NCBI RefSeq assembly: GCF_964355755.1
Contig: NC_092677.1
Location: 23,964,101-24,028,100, forward strand
Direction: 5' to 3'
Source: Antedon mediterranea
Taxonomy: Eukaryota; Echinodermata; Crinoidea; Comatulida; Antedonidae
Length of the DNA: 64,000 nt
The position numbers and the translations under genes are program-made. How positions within the stretch are numbered: the stretch's first letter is position 1; each line of letters begins with the position of its first letter. The notes beneath the pieces were generated by a model that saw only the letters and a program-made list of their open reading frames with translations, had not been told where the DNA came from and made no database searches. This document shows positions 33,830 through 46,400 of this stretch, one piece after another.

Positions 33830-36080
33830 ATAGTTCCGGAGAAGATTCAAGTCTCCTTCAAGATGACCAACACCGATTGTGTGAATGGTCACAGAAGTGC
33901 GGATTGGAACTCAACTTTTAAGTATTAACCTTAAGAAAGCTCCTATTATTTTTTATTATACCATTACTGATCATTTTATTGAAAGCGTTCCTACTCAAAA
34001 AGATCTTGGACTTTATGTTTACTCTAAACTTAATTTTTCCGTTCATATTAACGAAACCGTTAAAAAGGCAAACCGTATGTTGTGACTCATGTGGAGAAAA
34101 TGTTTAGATATTTACCCCGAAACCAACATTTCTCTTTATTAGATGTTCTATCAGCCTTTTCTTGATTTCGGTTCTGTTATTTATAATTCAATTAGTGTGG
34201 TATATGTCAATCGTGCATGTCAATTTGTCTTAAGCAAACTGAGCAAATTAACTTTGATCTTCTTTATAATTCTGTACATAGGCCTAGTTATTTTGATTGT
34301 AATTAGGTGATCATTTAGAATAAAATGATCACCTATTGTTATTGTATGAAATCTTTATTATTATTATTTTTTTTTCTTTTTATTGTTTCTGTACACTATT
34401 TTGTGTAACAATTATCTCAACAAGTTTAATGTCAATGATTACCAAAATTTCAGAATATCTTTCAAATAATATAACTTAATCCTAATCAGCTTTCCAGCGT
34501 GATCACTCATCCGTGACGTCATTTATACGCCATTTTGTGAAATCACATTATCAATCATATCTCCATAATTCATTATGACATATTAATGAAATTCACTACA
34601 GGTAAACTTCAGGTCAAGGGTAAAAATATTAGCAAATAAAAAGTTGCGCGTTTCAAGGTCATGCACGTGAAATCGCGCGTTAAAATTTTAAAACGCGCAA
34701 AATTAGGTTTTGATCAATTTAGAGCATGAATTAGGCCATTTGCGCGTTTCAAAAAAATTACTGCGCAAAAATGCGTTTTTGTGCGCACGATTCTTAAAAT
34801 GCGTAAAATATAAAATTTGATGTATAAATCACATTCTACTCACAATCCTTAGTACATTCACCAATTTTGAGTCCATTCCGACTTAAAATAACGCTATACG
34901 AGCACGTTAAAAATGACAAAATGCGCACACTAATTGTACAAAAGTGCTAAAAATGGTAAAAAATAAGGACTTTTTAAAATGAATATAACTCTTCAGAATG
35001 GCAAATGACCCCCAATTTTTTTAACATATTATGGAAGCCAATAAGTTGTAGATACAAATGTATATACACATTAGACGTACAAAATGGTATGACGTCATCA
35101 AATGGCCACTTGAATTTAAAAATTAGGAATTTTTATCTTTTTGTGTGGGCTATCACATTCTATAGAGCGCATCTCCGTTATTTGAGCCCGATTTTCGCAC
35201 AACTTTTAGTATGTGCTTGCTCAATTAATTATTCTTCTAATGAGTTGTCAACATTTTTATTTTGATGACGTCATCACGCGTAAAAACTTGAATTACCTAG
35301 GTCGTGTAATTTCAGCTACACCATACATTTGAATATCTTATAGCTCTTCAGAATTAAAGGTGACCTTGAGGATTATAAGTTATTATGAAAGCTGATGAAA
35401 TGTAGATATGAATTCATATTAAAATTAAGCCTATCGGATGTTGTGATGTTATCATATGGCCAGTTGAAGTTAAAAAGTAGTTTTTAAATTTCTTTAGTCA
35501 AAGTTATACAAATTTCAAAGACCGCGCATTGCGCTTCTACGTGTCAAATTTTCTTCCAATCCTTATATTTATTTGCTCAATTCATTATCTTTCGAAATTG
35601 TCATCTTCGAGTTTATTTTGAAAATTCCATCATACCAAAAAATTAGAACACGATATGAGTCCCGTAATTTCACCTATGCTACACTGTATATAGATATACA
35701 GTATATACTGTACATATTGTATGACACATAGGTAGAACTCAGCACTATAAGTGTATATGCAATCATGTCATAGGATGGCGTACATCAACTTTTAACGATC
35801 GTATGTTAACGTACATGCATGTTTAAAAAATGTTAATTTTATTAAAATGATAAAAATGATCACCTATAATTCCTCAAAGTGACGAATTAAATTCTAGTTG
35901 TATATCTTGTTTCTTTATCCATGTAGCTTCTCGTAGATTAAGAACCAAACCCTCATTTTATTCATTCTTTGGATTGTTTTGTAGTTTAAGTAAATTATAT
36001 AATTCTCTTTTAGTTAAAGATAACGCCTTGATATTTTTTTCATATTTATTGAATCAGTTTAAGAACAAAGTTTTAAATTT
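33830..36080 (+). mobile_element. LINE relic split by a DNA element
   Basis: On the left, LQDDQHRLCEWSQK and, after a frame change, SINLKKAPIIFYYTITDHFI and LGLYVYSKLNFSVHINETVK are late reverse-transcriptase blocks (33850-34085). On the right, from about 35880, RRLRTKPSFYSFFGLFCSLS continues to KLYNSLLVKDNALIFF, the matching LINE C-terminal end. The piece in between (34306-35864) is a separate insertion. Confidence 0.7.
34306..35864. mobile_element. TA-flanked DNA element (Tc1/mariner-like ends), 1.56 kb
   Basis: GGTGATCATTT at the left and AAATGATCACC at the right are inverted and bordered by TA on both sides, as for Tc1/mariner targets. The left end is itself a 28-bp palindrome (34306-34333) followed by TA. 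The interior is AT-rich and holds a diverged tandem duplication (about 34980-35160 and 35330-35490). It has no transposase frame. Confidence 0.6.
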
Positions 36081-36214
36081 TATTATAATGTTTATTTGTA
36101 GGCATTTGTTTATGTGTATTTGTATTCGTTTTGTTTTTGTATGTTAACCCTCCTGTTATTGGCTATTCTTATTTTGGTTCAATTAATCAATCAATCAATC
36201 AATTGATTAGTTTA

Positions 36215-36990
36215 ACATTGTGCGCTACCATACCCATTTTTTTTGTATTGCACACAGTGAAAATAAATAGAATTTAGTTTAGTACTATGCGCTACTATAC
36301 CCATTTTTGTTGTACTTGCGCACAGTGATAATACATTAGGATTTAGTTAAGTACTGTGCGCTACTATACCCATTTTGGTTGTACTTGAGCACAGTGATTA
36401 TAAATAGAATCTAGTTTAGCACTGTGTGCTACTATACCCATTTTTTTTTGTACTTGAGCACAGTGATGAATAGAATTTTGTTCAGCACTGTGCGCTACTA
36501 TTCCTATTTTTGTTGTACTTGAGCACAGTGAAAAATAGGATTTAGTTTAGTAATGTGCGCTACCATACCCATTTTGGTTGTATTTAATAAATAGGATTTA
36601 GTTTAGTACTGTGCGCCACTATACCCATTTTTGTTGTACTGTACTTGAGCACAGTGATAATAAATAGGATTTAGTTTAGCACTGTGCGCTACCATACTTA
36701 TTTTGGTTCTCCCTGCGCACAGTGATAATAAAATAGGATTTAGTTGAGCACCGTGCGCTACCATACCCATTTTGGTTGTACTTGAGCACAGTGATAATAA
36801 ATAGGATTTAGTTGAGCACTGTGCGCTACCATACCCATTTTGGTTGTACTTGAGCACAGTGATAATAAATATGATCTAGTTTAGCATTGTGCGCTATACC
36901 ATACCTAATTTTGGTTGCACTCGCGCACAGTGATAATAAATTGTATTTAGTTGAGCACTGTGCGTTATTAGGCCTATACCTATTTTGAGC
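36215..36990 (+). repeat. 68-bp hairpin satellite, array 1
   Basis: About ten imperfect units each carry GCACTGTGCGCTACYATACCC, TTTTGGTTGTACTTGAGC and ACAGTGATAATAAATAGGAT. Each unit contains an inverted pair (CACTGTGCGC and GCGCACAGTG-like) around a 25-nt loop. It is the same family as 47812-50105 but in the opposite orientation and more diverged. Frames through the array are artefacts. Confidence 0.9.
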
Positions 36991-36998
36991 ACATAATT

Positions 36999-37165
36999 CT
37001 ACTTCATCCAATAGCCCTTGACATGAATGCCAGGCTTTAACTAATTATAAACGGGTGTTCAATGGTACAATAAATGACAACATGTAAATACAATTACTTA
37101 GGCACGTTGAATAGGCTTATTAGAAGTCATGTAAAAAATTCATTATCTTGGAATATAGAAATACA
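36999..37165 (+). pseudogene. Relic of the 3' end of the cGAS-like (Mab-21) gene
   Basis: AATTCTACTTCATCCAATAG near 37000 and AATAGGCTTATTAGAAGTCA near 37107 align in order with 25913-25935 and 26091-26112 of the intact gene. The intervening AATGCCAGGCTTT, ACAACATGTAAATACAATTA and AAAAATTCATTAT blocks also match. It carries several deletions and in-frame stops and has lost everything upstream. It directly abuts the satellite array. Confidence 0.8.
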
Positions 37166-37626
37166 GTATTGTTTATCTTAAGGTTTATGTGAATTAATAA
37201 ATAGATAAATTAAACATATAAAAAAGACAAAAATGTAAACAAAAAAGATACTTTATTTAAATCATTTCACATTATTATTATAAATGGTTTATTAAATTAA
37301 TGTTTTGAATTTGGAATAACTTTTTTTTAAATAATTAATAAACAGGTACACTTTAAATACGCACTTTCAGTTGTAGATTTTAAACAATTTTGTATAGTTT
37401 CTCTACTGTATAGCAATAAATAAAACAATAACAATTAATACTTTTCATGTTCATCTTTTAATTCGTGTTATATTTATATATAAGTCCGTTTCTTTAATAA
37501 ATAAATATACTTTTACAATGTATATAAGCCACGAGTTATTAAAGGTTATTGTGACCATAAAGTCTAAATCTCATCGATATGTGAGGATGTTTGGAATGCT
37601 GCACGTAAGCCGTTTGTATCATGTTA

Positions 37627-38470
37627 AGCGTGGTTGCCACTAGCGACGCAACGTAACGCTACCTACTCAACGTAAGCAAATGCCCTTCCAATAATTGTGT
37701 TTGCCTCCGCCTGCGTGAAATCAAACCTACGATATTTGCAGCACTATTGCGTCGTCGGTTCCCACTTGTGATTACGCAATACATCACTTTGCGTTGATAC
37801 GTCGCTGCGTTGCGTTCTAGTGGGAACCACGCTTTAAAGTCAACAACTTGACTCGCGTGCAGGTTATAGAAGGCAAACCACACGTAGAAAATCAAAAGGG
37901 AATGCAATACAAAAACAGTGCATTGTCTTTCGTAGAGAGACTAATGTGCACGTTAACGTACGCAGTCCATGCTTAAAGCTTGGTTCCCACTAGAACGTAA
38001 CGCAAGGACGTAAACGCAACGCAAGCGTTTTAACCAATGACAAGCAAAGTTATAGACAGTTAGCAATCATAAGCCATCGCTTGTGATTGGTCAATTCACT
38101 TGCGTTGCGTTACGTCCTTGCGTTTCGTCGCTAGTGGGAACCACGCTTTAAGCGTAACCGCAAGCGTGTTGACCAATGACAAGCGACAGTCGAATAAATC
38201 CATTGCTTGTGATTGGTCAAATCCCTTACGTTGCGTTATGTCCTTGCGTTGCGTCTCCATTGGGAACCAAGCATGAAGCGTGGTTCCCACTAGCACGCAA
38301 CGCAGCGACGTATCTACGAAAAGTGTTGTATTGCGTTAATTACAAGTGGGAACCGACGACGCAATAGTGCTACAAACATCGGTTTGATTTCACGCAGGCG
38401 GGGGAAAACACAATTATTAGAAGGGCATGCTTACGTTGCGTAGATTGCGTTGCTAGTGGGAACCAAGCTT
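37627..38470. mobile_element. Cluster of foldback elements (GTTCCCACTAG family)
   Basis: Three or more copies lie back to back: 37627-37837, 37973-38277 (a compound of two) and 38275-38470. The first and last are reverse complements of each other and share a distinct interior (CACGCAGGCGG, CCTTCYAATAATTGTG, GTTCCCACTTGT). The middle ones have the CAATCACAAGCGA interior seen at 17646 and 45651. Confidence 0.85.
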
Positions 38471-38479
38471 GGCATAATA

Positions 38480-39010
38480 TACACCGTCTTTAGGAAACGG
38501 AATGTCAAGATGTATATATTCATTGGGTGACTCCTCTTAATTTGCATCCTAATTTGCATCTAGCATAGTTGCAACTTTCTATTGTTCTAATTGTTTTTGT
38601 TGTTTTTCTGTTTGCCACAAAGTGTTCGTCTGCTCAGTTTTTGTGTAGAATAACATGGTTGCTGTGTGGTAAATGTGTATCAATCATACTTTGTTGTATA
38701 CTGGAGAGTAATTTGTTGCTATACTATACTATGTGTTTTATGTTTTATTGGAATTAATATTTGCTTTTGGATTTATAAAGGAAGATCTATTAAATTAAGG
38801 TAGGCCTATTTATTTTTCCTATTGTTTTTTCAATTTACACCTAAAGACCAGAACTAGTTATGTCATTGATTTATTGTGTGCTGACGATCATTTATGCTCT
38901 GCCTTTATCGTTTAGTTATAGTTAATAATAATAAATATCGTTACAATTTTTTCAATCCGGGTTTAAGGTGTTTTCAAAAGCTGTACAACAAAAGAGGCCA
39001 TTGTATGTAT
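38480..39010. other. AT-rich spacer, nothing recognised
   Basis: No coding exon, RNA gene or named repeat is apparent. A 62-codon hydrophobic frame at 38569 is probably chance. Confidence 0.4.
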
Positions 39011-39011
39011 T

Positions 39012-39081
39012 CTGATAGAATTCTCAAATTTCCAACAAGCCCTTCTTCACTGTTTGGCTTAATTACGAACTTCTGACATAT
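39012..39081 (-). pseudogene. Orphan cytochrome P450 last-exon fragment
   Basis: The minus strand reads ttccag followed by ICQKFVIKPNSEEGLVGNLR and IL. This is the start of the terminal exon of both P450 genes ([20 protein letters not shown] at 40628 and the equivalent at 51568), with the acceptor conserved. Homology stops after about 23 codons, so the conserved end is missing. No other P450 exon is seen nearby. It is either a relic of a third tandem copy or an unused alternative last exon of the gene at 40.5-47.4 kb. Confidence 0.75.
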
Positions 39082-39899
39082 CTGGAAATAGACGTTTAAA
39101 ACAAAAATGTTATATTTTCCATTTTATTTAATATAAATAGATTGAATTTTGTATGTGTTGCTAGACGCGTATATACTATAACATTAATGTCCGTAAATGA
39201 GCACAATATATTATATATATTATATATTAGAACATGATTAGGATAGTTTACACGACGTGGACTGCTAGTGGCAAGTTCGTTAGTATTATTGCGGTTAATA
39301 ATCTTTGGCTTGATGCAGACCGGATTCGAACCCGTACTCGTAATAAACGCCGAGTTCAGATCTTCCTCTCTATTCGTTCATGCCCGTTTATGCATTACGT
39401 CATTTATAAATTATTCACGCATAACTGAGTGTAAACATTTCCTCCACGGTGTAACCAGGGAATAGTTAACTTCCCTGGTGTAACTATCGCTATCATAGAA
39501 GTATGGATGTGGGTGTGCGTACTTTTATATGCCTATCTATAATACAATACATATTATATTCAGTGATAGCAGTAACATTTGCGACGAAAGTACAAAATAG
39601 GTGGCGCTGTTGTATTTCAAAACAATAGTATAAACAAATATTTTCCAAACGCGAACAGATTTTTTTTTTCCTACACAAAAAAAAGTAAACGGTCGTTTAA
39701 TAGTACTATTGCACGCCATCAAATGACGAGAATTTAGGTGTTATATAATATTATTTATTAAATCATTTTATGTTGTTGAGGAAGGATATTCTGCGTTACG
39801 TTATAGCTGGCTTCTTGAAAGAAGAACTGATAATCTGGAAAACACTAAGTGCAGGGAATTTCGCTCTTCCCTGATGAGTTTTGATTGAGGGCCTAGTAG

Positions 39900-40036
39900 A
39901 ACGCGTAATTTTGGCCTAAAATCTTGGAGGGGGCGCTGCTCCATACTGTGAAATGGCGTCTAACCATGTACTTCCGATACTGTGTTTTGAATGCAAATTG
40001 AAGAACAGGAGATATTCTTGTGTTATAAGTTCTTTG
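39900..40036. mobile_element. Partial DNA element, same family as 58453-58892
   Basis: TTGGAGGGGGCGCTGCTCCA, GTGAAATGGCGTC, TACTTCCGATACTGTGT and TTGTGTTATAAGTTCTTTG match the right half of the complete element in the second P450 gene. Confidence 0.75.
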
Positions 40037-40496
40037 ATGTAAACTCATTTCTTCAATTTTATTCATATATATTCTTCATGTTATCACACTCTTTTACATT
40101 TGTATTTTTATTATTTTCATTGCATTGTTAAGTTGCAAAATATAGACTGCGTATTTCCCAACAAAAAAAACACTGCCTAACACATAAATACGATAATTCC
40201 CTTACCCCAATGTATGTAAATTCACATCTTAATTTCTTTTCTTATATAATCACAACAAATTGGATTTAAACATAAAATATTTACCTAACATTAACAATGA
40301 GTTTTTAATTGAATTTAATCATTTATTTTTACGTTTTTATAAGTGAAAACATAATTTTTTCGGGGGTTTTTTCTTCTACGAAAGTAGTAGTGTTAAGCTG
40401 CAAAATGGCCTATTCAATATCTGATTTTATTGACCTTCCCTTTTCATGAGGGAAGAGTCTACGATTACGCTTGTGTTTTTATCCAAGCATACATCA

Positions 40497-43400
40497 TTAA
40501 TAACCTGGTTTTTCTTGATTTCTAATCACAAATCTAAGTGGAACATTCTTTTCTGGAACTAATAGAATTCTCAAATTTCCAACAAGCTCTTCATCACTGT
40601 TGGGCTTTATTAAAAACTTCTGACATATCTGGAAATAAAAATGTACCGCATTAAAGTTAGGCCTACATTTTCTATCTTTTTAAATGTTATTCCGCCCATC
40701 GGCATTTCGATTTTTTGGAATATAGTCTAGGTTCTAGTGTTTCGAATTAATATTAGCAAAAAGATAATTTTGTTGACACATATGGCGTTTCAAACATATC
40801 ATAATTGAGTTCACAATTACGGTCTAGGCAGACGTTTGTGGTTTTACACCAAGAATTGATGGTGCATACGATTATCCGATTGACTTGTTTTTAAGTTAGT
40901 TCCCCCTTCAGCGTTTCCAGGGTTTTTCTAGAAAATATTAATTACTGTGAGCTCAATAATAATACGTATGAAACGCCATATATATTTATCTTTTTGCTAA
41001 TATTAATTCGAAACACGGTCAAGAACCTAGAATAATAATATAACAGTACTTTTTAATGATAATGTGTGTAGATAATTATAATGTGAGCGATTATTATTAT
41101 GTCCGTTTTGTAGGAATATATTTCTATATTTCAAAAAAAGATGTGTCCTTTACCTTAGAAAGTAAAATCCTTACTTCCATTTCAGCAAGTCGTTTTCCTT
41201 AAAACAAAATGAACAATGACTGTAAATATGTCTGGTTGCTTGTGGTTATGGTCATTAATCTTATTTTAATACTAATTATCTTTTTACAACTAATGTAAAT
41301 ATAAAATGGCACGCGAACAATTTAAATACAAATAGGCCTAGTATTCTTACCAATACACATACGGGTTCCAAACCCAAACGGAAGTGACGCAAATGCATGC
41401 AACTTGTTGTCAACATTTTCCCTAAGCCATCGCTCAGGCTGAAATTCGTTTGCATTCTCAAACACCTCTTCATTCCTGGACATAGCATAGTTATCAGTGA
41501 GGATATTTGTCTGAAAAATATTAATGGATAAATATGTACCTAGGTTGACTTACTTACTTTTTAATATTAATCAGATTATGCATCAGTAGGCCTAAGATGG
41601 CCGAATAGTTTATTGAATATGAAAGTTATACAAATCATACTACGTACTAAAAATTATCGGTCGTCCGGTTGAAGTACTGATTTTGTTACAAAAACAAGCA
41701 CAAATGCCTCAAAGACACCAATAAACACATTTTTGTAAAGCACAATGAGTGTTTATTTTTGGTAGGATTAAAACATACCAAATTCCCTGAAACAAACTAA
41801 CTCATAAATGCAACAAATTTTAGGCATTTTTAAACAGTAGTAACAAAATATAAATCCAAATCAAATTTACAATTTTGATTATTTCATGGGGACAAGGGCA
41901 ATTCTATGATACGTACTCCTTTTGGAATATTATAACCTCCAATAGTTATATCCTTCTGTGGAATCCTGCTGTTGTTTGGGGATGCCGGATGCAACCTGTA
42001 GACATTTTAAACTATAATAAATATATAATATACATAACATTTACTTCTATATCAAAATATTCTTAAATTATGACTTGAAGGTACTTTGACCCAAGCGATC
42101 AGTGGCACTCTCCGCCCTCCCTCTCAAACTATCTCTCTGGATCTGCCTATATCAGTACGCGCTTTCTAAACCTAACCCTCTCTCTATCTCTCTCCCACTC
42201 CACCCCTCCCCTCTCTCTCCACCCCTCCCCTCTCTCCCTCAAATTATTTTAAAGATTCATTTTTTAAAAAACAACAAAAGTAAGAAAAAGTCTACTAAAA
42301 AGAAAATGTACCTTAACGTTTCTTTGATGACACAGTTGAGGTATGGAAGGTTTTGCATGTTTTCCGTGGTCAAGGGTCTGCCTTTCAAAATACACTCCAA
42401 TTCTGTATGTAACTGTTCCTGACATTCAGGATTTCTAGCTAATTCGTACATGGCCCACAATAGTGTATTTGATGTCTATAGAAGATGAAAACCAACGATT
42501 GATCCTAAAACTACACTATTAAACGACTATATAGATCACACGGAGCACTGTTTGAAATTTCATCAAGCCATTTTGGAAATAGTTTAAATAGAAACAACAG
42601 TTGTCTTTGTATAAATTGAAATTGTGCGTGTACCATTATTCATGTTTACAATGTTTTTACACAATTATTTATTTGGCACAACACAAATTAGGTAAATTTA
42701 GATATAGACTTACTGTGTCCACACCACCAATCAGAAATTCAACAAGATTGCCGCATATTTCACTCATTGAAAGTTTGTCATTAACTATTAGATATGTTAG
42801 CAGATCGACTTCGCGGTTTTCATCTATTTTGCTATTTTCATTAATAGATTTACGTTTTAAATTGATATACTTCATACCTACGCATAAATAGAAACAAAAC
42901 ATTGAATTCGCAATGTAAAAACAACAATGTATATAAATCTGTATAGTCTTGGTTCTAGACGGCGGTTCGGCTTTAATGTTAAAAGATAAACCTTCTGGCA
43001 CAATGACATGTCATACATGTACATAAGCTAGAAACGCAAGCGCTGATGGCGCTCAACAGTTCTTAAAAGCATTTTAGCCTAGCATTCTTGTCTGCATTAT
43101 CATTACAGCGTAATGAGAACAACAAACGTATCTGCTGCAGTAAACACACCAACACATCAGACACTGGTGAAATTAAACTGACTATAATAGAGAGTTATTT
43201 CTATCATCATTATTGTTATTATACAAACCTGTTTTCCAAATAGTATCCCATGATTCTACCTGCTTTTTCCATGGTTTTGTATTCAGTGAAATATGCCAAC
43301 GTGACATGATCAAAAGTGGTGGTAAACTGGTTAACATATTATCTATAGCATCTATAAACTGCTGTACCTCAGAAGGAATAGGATCTTGAAGGCATCCAAG

Positions 43401-46400
43401 ACGAACGTCAAAAAGAACAATTGCTACAGCTGGTGGTAAAAATATAAATGTTTGTTATATATTTCTTATAAAGGAATTAACCTTAGGGCCTAACCTTTTT
43501 TTAATACAAAATTAAGAGACAATCAACCGAATTTGAGTATAGTGTAGCATAACATTGTATTAATGGGGTAAGGGTAGAGATCGGTATCAAGAATTATAAC
43601 ATATCTGAGTAGATTCTTGTCATTTTAGGGATTTGGGGCCACATGACATTCAATAACTACTTCATTGAACCTCGCACTAAACTCAAGCGTGCAATTCGTT
43701 ATATTATTATGGTCGTTAAATTTTGTTATATTATGGCCGTTAAATGTCGTCATATTGTCTATTGAATTTGTTAAAATGCAGTGCGCTAATTCTCTTTGTT
43801 TTCGTGCAATGAAACAAATCTTTTCATTCGGTGAAACCTGTCAATGTTCTATTTTCACATTATGAAACCCATGACAATCTCGATCTACATAAATATCTAG
43901 AACTACCACTCATAATACAATGATTCACTACAGAAAATGTCGATGGATAGAATAGAAGGTTTTACTTCGACTTCAACTTTTTGTTTCTGATTGTCGAAAG
44001 ATCGAAAATAAAAATAATATAAATAAAATAATAATTATCAAGAAAAGAACACATTACATTCCAGTGCCCACTTGTAAATTTCGTTATTAATCTCTGGTAC
44101 GATGCCGCCATCTTGATTAAGGTTTATTGTATCCCTTCCTTGATCCATCAGTCTTATCATTCTATCAATAAAATCGTCCGCTGCAATCTTTAATTTTCCC
44201 ATGTATTGCGTAATTTCGTTTGGTCTTAGCATACGCTTGCTGATGATATTACGGGGCTTTCGCCATGGTTCGTGATCCCTAATAATATAAGAAGAAAAAA
44301 ATACATTAAGGAGTTTTTCGTCGGTTTACAAATAAATGAAATATTGTCTCCATTCAACGTATACAAACATTCCTCGTGTTCGTGCATATTCATGAGCACC
44401 GTCCTATGGCTTCCCGTCCTGTTTCGTAAAGTCCCTATTATATAACCAAATTAACCTTTGTAGCTTTGTATCAGTATAAAAAAAAGTTAAATCAAGTATG
44501 TAAATAAAAAAAAAATGCAGGGAATGTTAAAAAGATGAAAAATGAATATTAATAAAAAAAAAAAAAAGACTTTGCGGTTTTTATAAAGTTAATCACCATA
44601 GAAAGAAATGTTTTCACTTATAAAAAAACAAAATAAACGGTTACATTCAACCAAAACCGATTTTGTTGGTACAAGTACGGTACGTCATCTAACGCTTTGG
44701 AAGGTAGTTACTTTTCCGTAGTTGTCCTTTTTAGTTTGCCGGTCAGCGGTTCGGTTTTTAGTCTAGTCTATAGCTCACTATGTCGGTCGGTTGCTCGTTC
44801 GGTTGGTCGGTCCGTAAACACACAAATTTGAGCACGCGACTGCAGCCTTGTATATGGCCTTGTTCTCTTCGAGTTCAAAAGTAATATACGTATGAACCCC
44901 CATCTGTGCCAACATATCTTTTTAGTCGCGTGCAACGCGTGCGTGCAACGCGACTCTACAGCTCACTATGTCGGTCGGATGGTCGGTTGGTTGGTCGGTT
45001 GGTAAACGCTAACTCAAATTTGAGCACGCGACAGCAGCCATGTATATGATATGTATATATATATTTCCAATATCCAATAAGTCGAAATACAGTCTAATAA
45101 ACACACTATCATACTTACAACGTCACTAACCCGCATTCAACACCTCTTAATTTTCTGTAAGCCTTCCATGGTTCAATGTTAATACGAATTGGATTTCTAT
45201 CCTCTTGGTACATCAACTCTTTTATAAGGGCTGAATCAGCAATAATTAGGGTTTCCATTGGGCCCAAATGAATACGATACAACACACCATGTTTCTTGCG
45301 CATTTCAATCTGCATAAAAGAGTTTTCATATAATTACATAGATTTCATGTGTTCTACGGATTGTGTCTCAGCAACCGGGAGTCACATATTTTATTTATTT
45401 TTGTTATTAGTCTTCTATAAAGAGGGTCCGAGATCATGTGTCGCCTGGGAGCACCGCTGGTGACTCATTTCGAACCAATTCAATATTTTTAAAATACATA
45501 TTTCATTTGAACTATAAATATAGCAAATATTGAATTGGAGCTTTAGCATCAGAAATCATACTTATTTGTCTCAAAAACATTCGTTCACTTTTAGCAAGCT
45601 AGAAGTAAACAATCTACGTCAGTCTATTTTCCTCATGGTTTGAATGTCTAAAGCGTGGTTCCCACTAGCGAGGCAACACAAGGACGTAACGCAACGCAAG
45701 TGAATTGACCAATCACAAGCGATGGCTTATTCGCTTGTAATTGCTAACTGTCTATAACTTCGCTTGTCATTGGTTAAAACGCTTGCGTTGCGTTTACGTC
45801 CTTGCGTTACGTTCTAGTGAGAACCAAGCTTTACTGTCTATAACTTCGCTTGTTATTGGTTAAAACGTTTGCGTTGCGTTTACGTCCCTCCCTGCGTTAC
45901 GTTCTAGTGGGAACCAAGCTTTACTGTCTATAACTTCGCTTGTCATTGGTTAAAACGTTTGCGTTGCGTTTACGTCCCTGCGTTACGTTCTAGTGGGAAC
46001 CAAGCTTTACTGTCTATAACTTCGCTTGTCATTGGTTAAAACGCTTGCGTTGCGTTTGCGTCTAGAGTGGGAACCAAGCTAAGAGGCCACCACTGGGTTT
46101 GTGAACTTTTAGTGTTATTGCACATCCTCTCACTCATTTAAATTTTGGTCGCATGACTTTTTAAATGATAATAGCTAATAGTCGCTCGCAAATTACTGTT
46201 CTATATAAAGATTATTGTTATATTTCACCACCCACTATTTTCTATCCAATGTTTTGGTCAAAGTGAATAACTATTATGTAACATTAAAATAACATACCGT
46301 ATTCAACAACAAAATAAAAAAATAATTGTGTGTGTGTATTTAAATGCATAGACCACAAGAACGTAATGCAACCAACTAGGCATGTTGTTTATGATTATCC

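Noticed and set aside
36603-37011. Minus-strand frames with repeated SLCAGRTKISMVAHS-like units
   Set aside because: These are translation of the 68-bp satellite. The unit length is not a multiple of 3, and the frames end quickly.
39310-39345. Possible minus-strand tRNA (CGGGTTCGAATCCGG)
   Set aside because: Only a box B-like motif is present. No box A or cloverleaf can be found at a suitable distance.
42102-42422. 106-codon Ser/Pro/Leu-rich + frame
   Set aside because: It is produced by a CTCTCC microsatellite and the antisense of a P450 exon.
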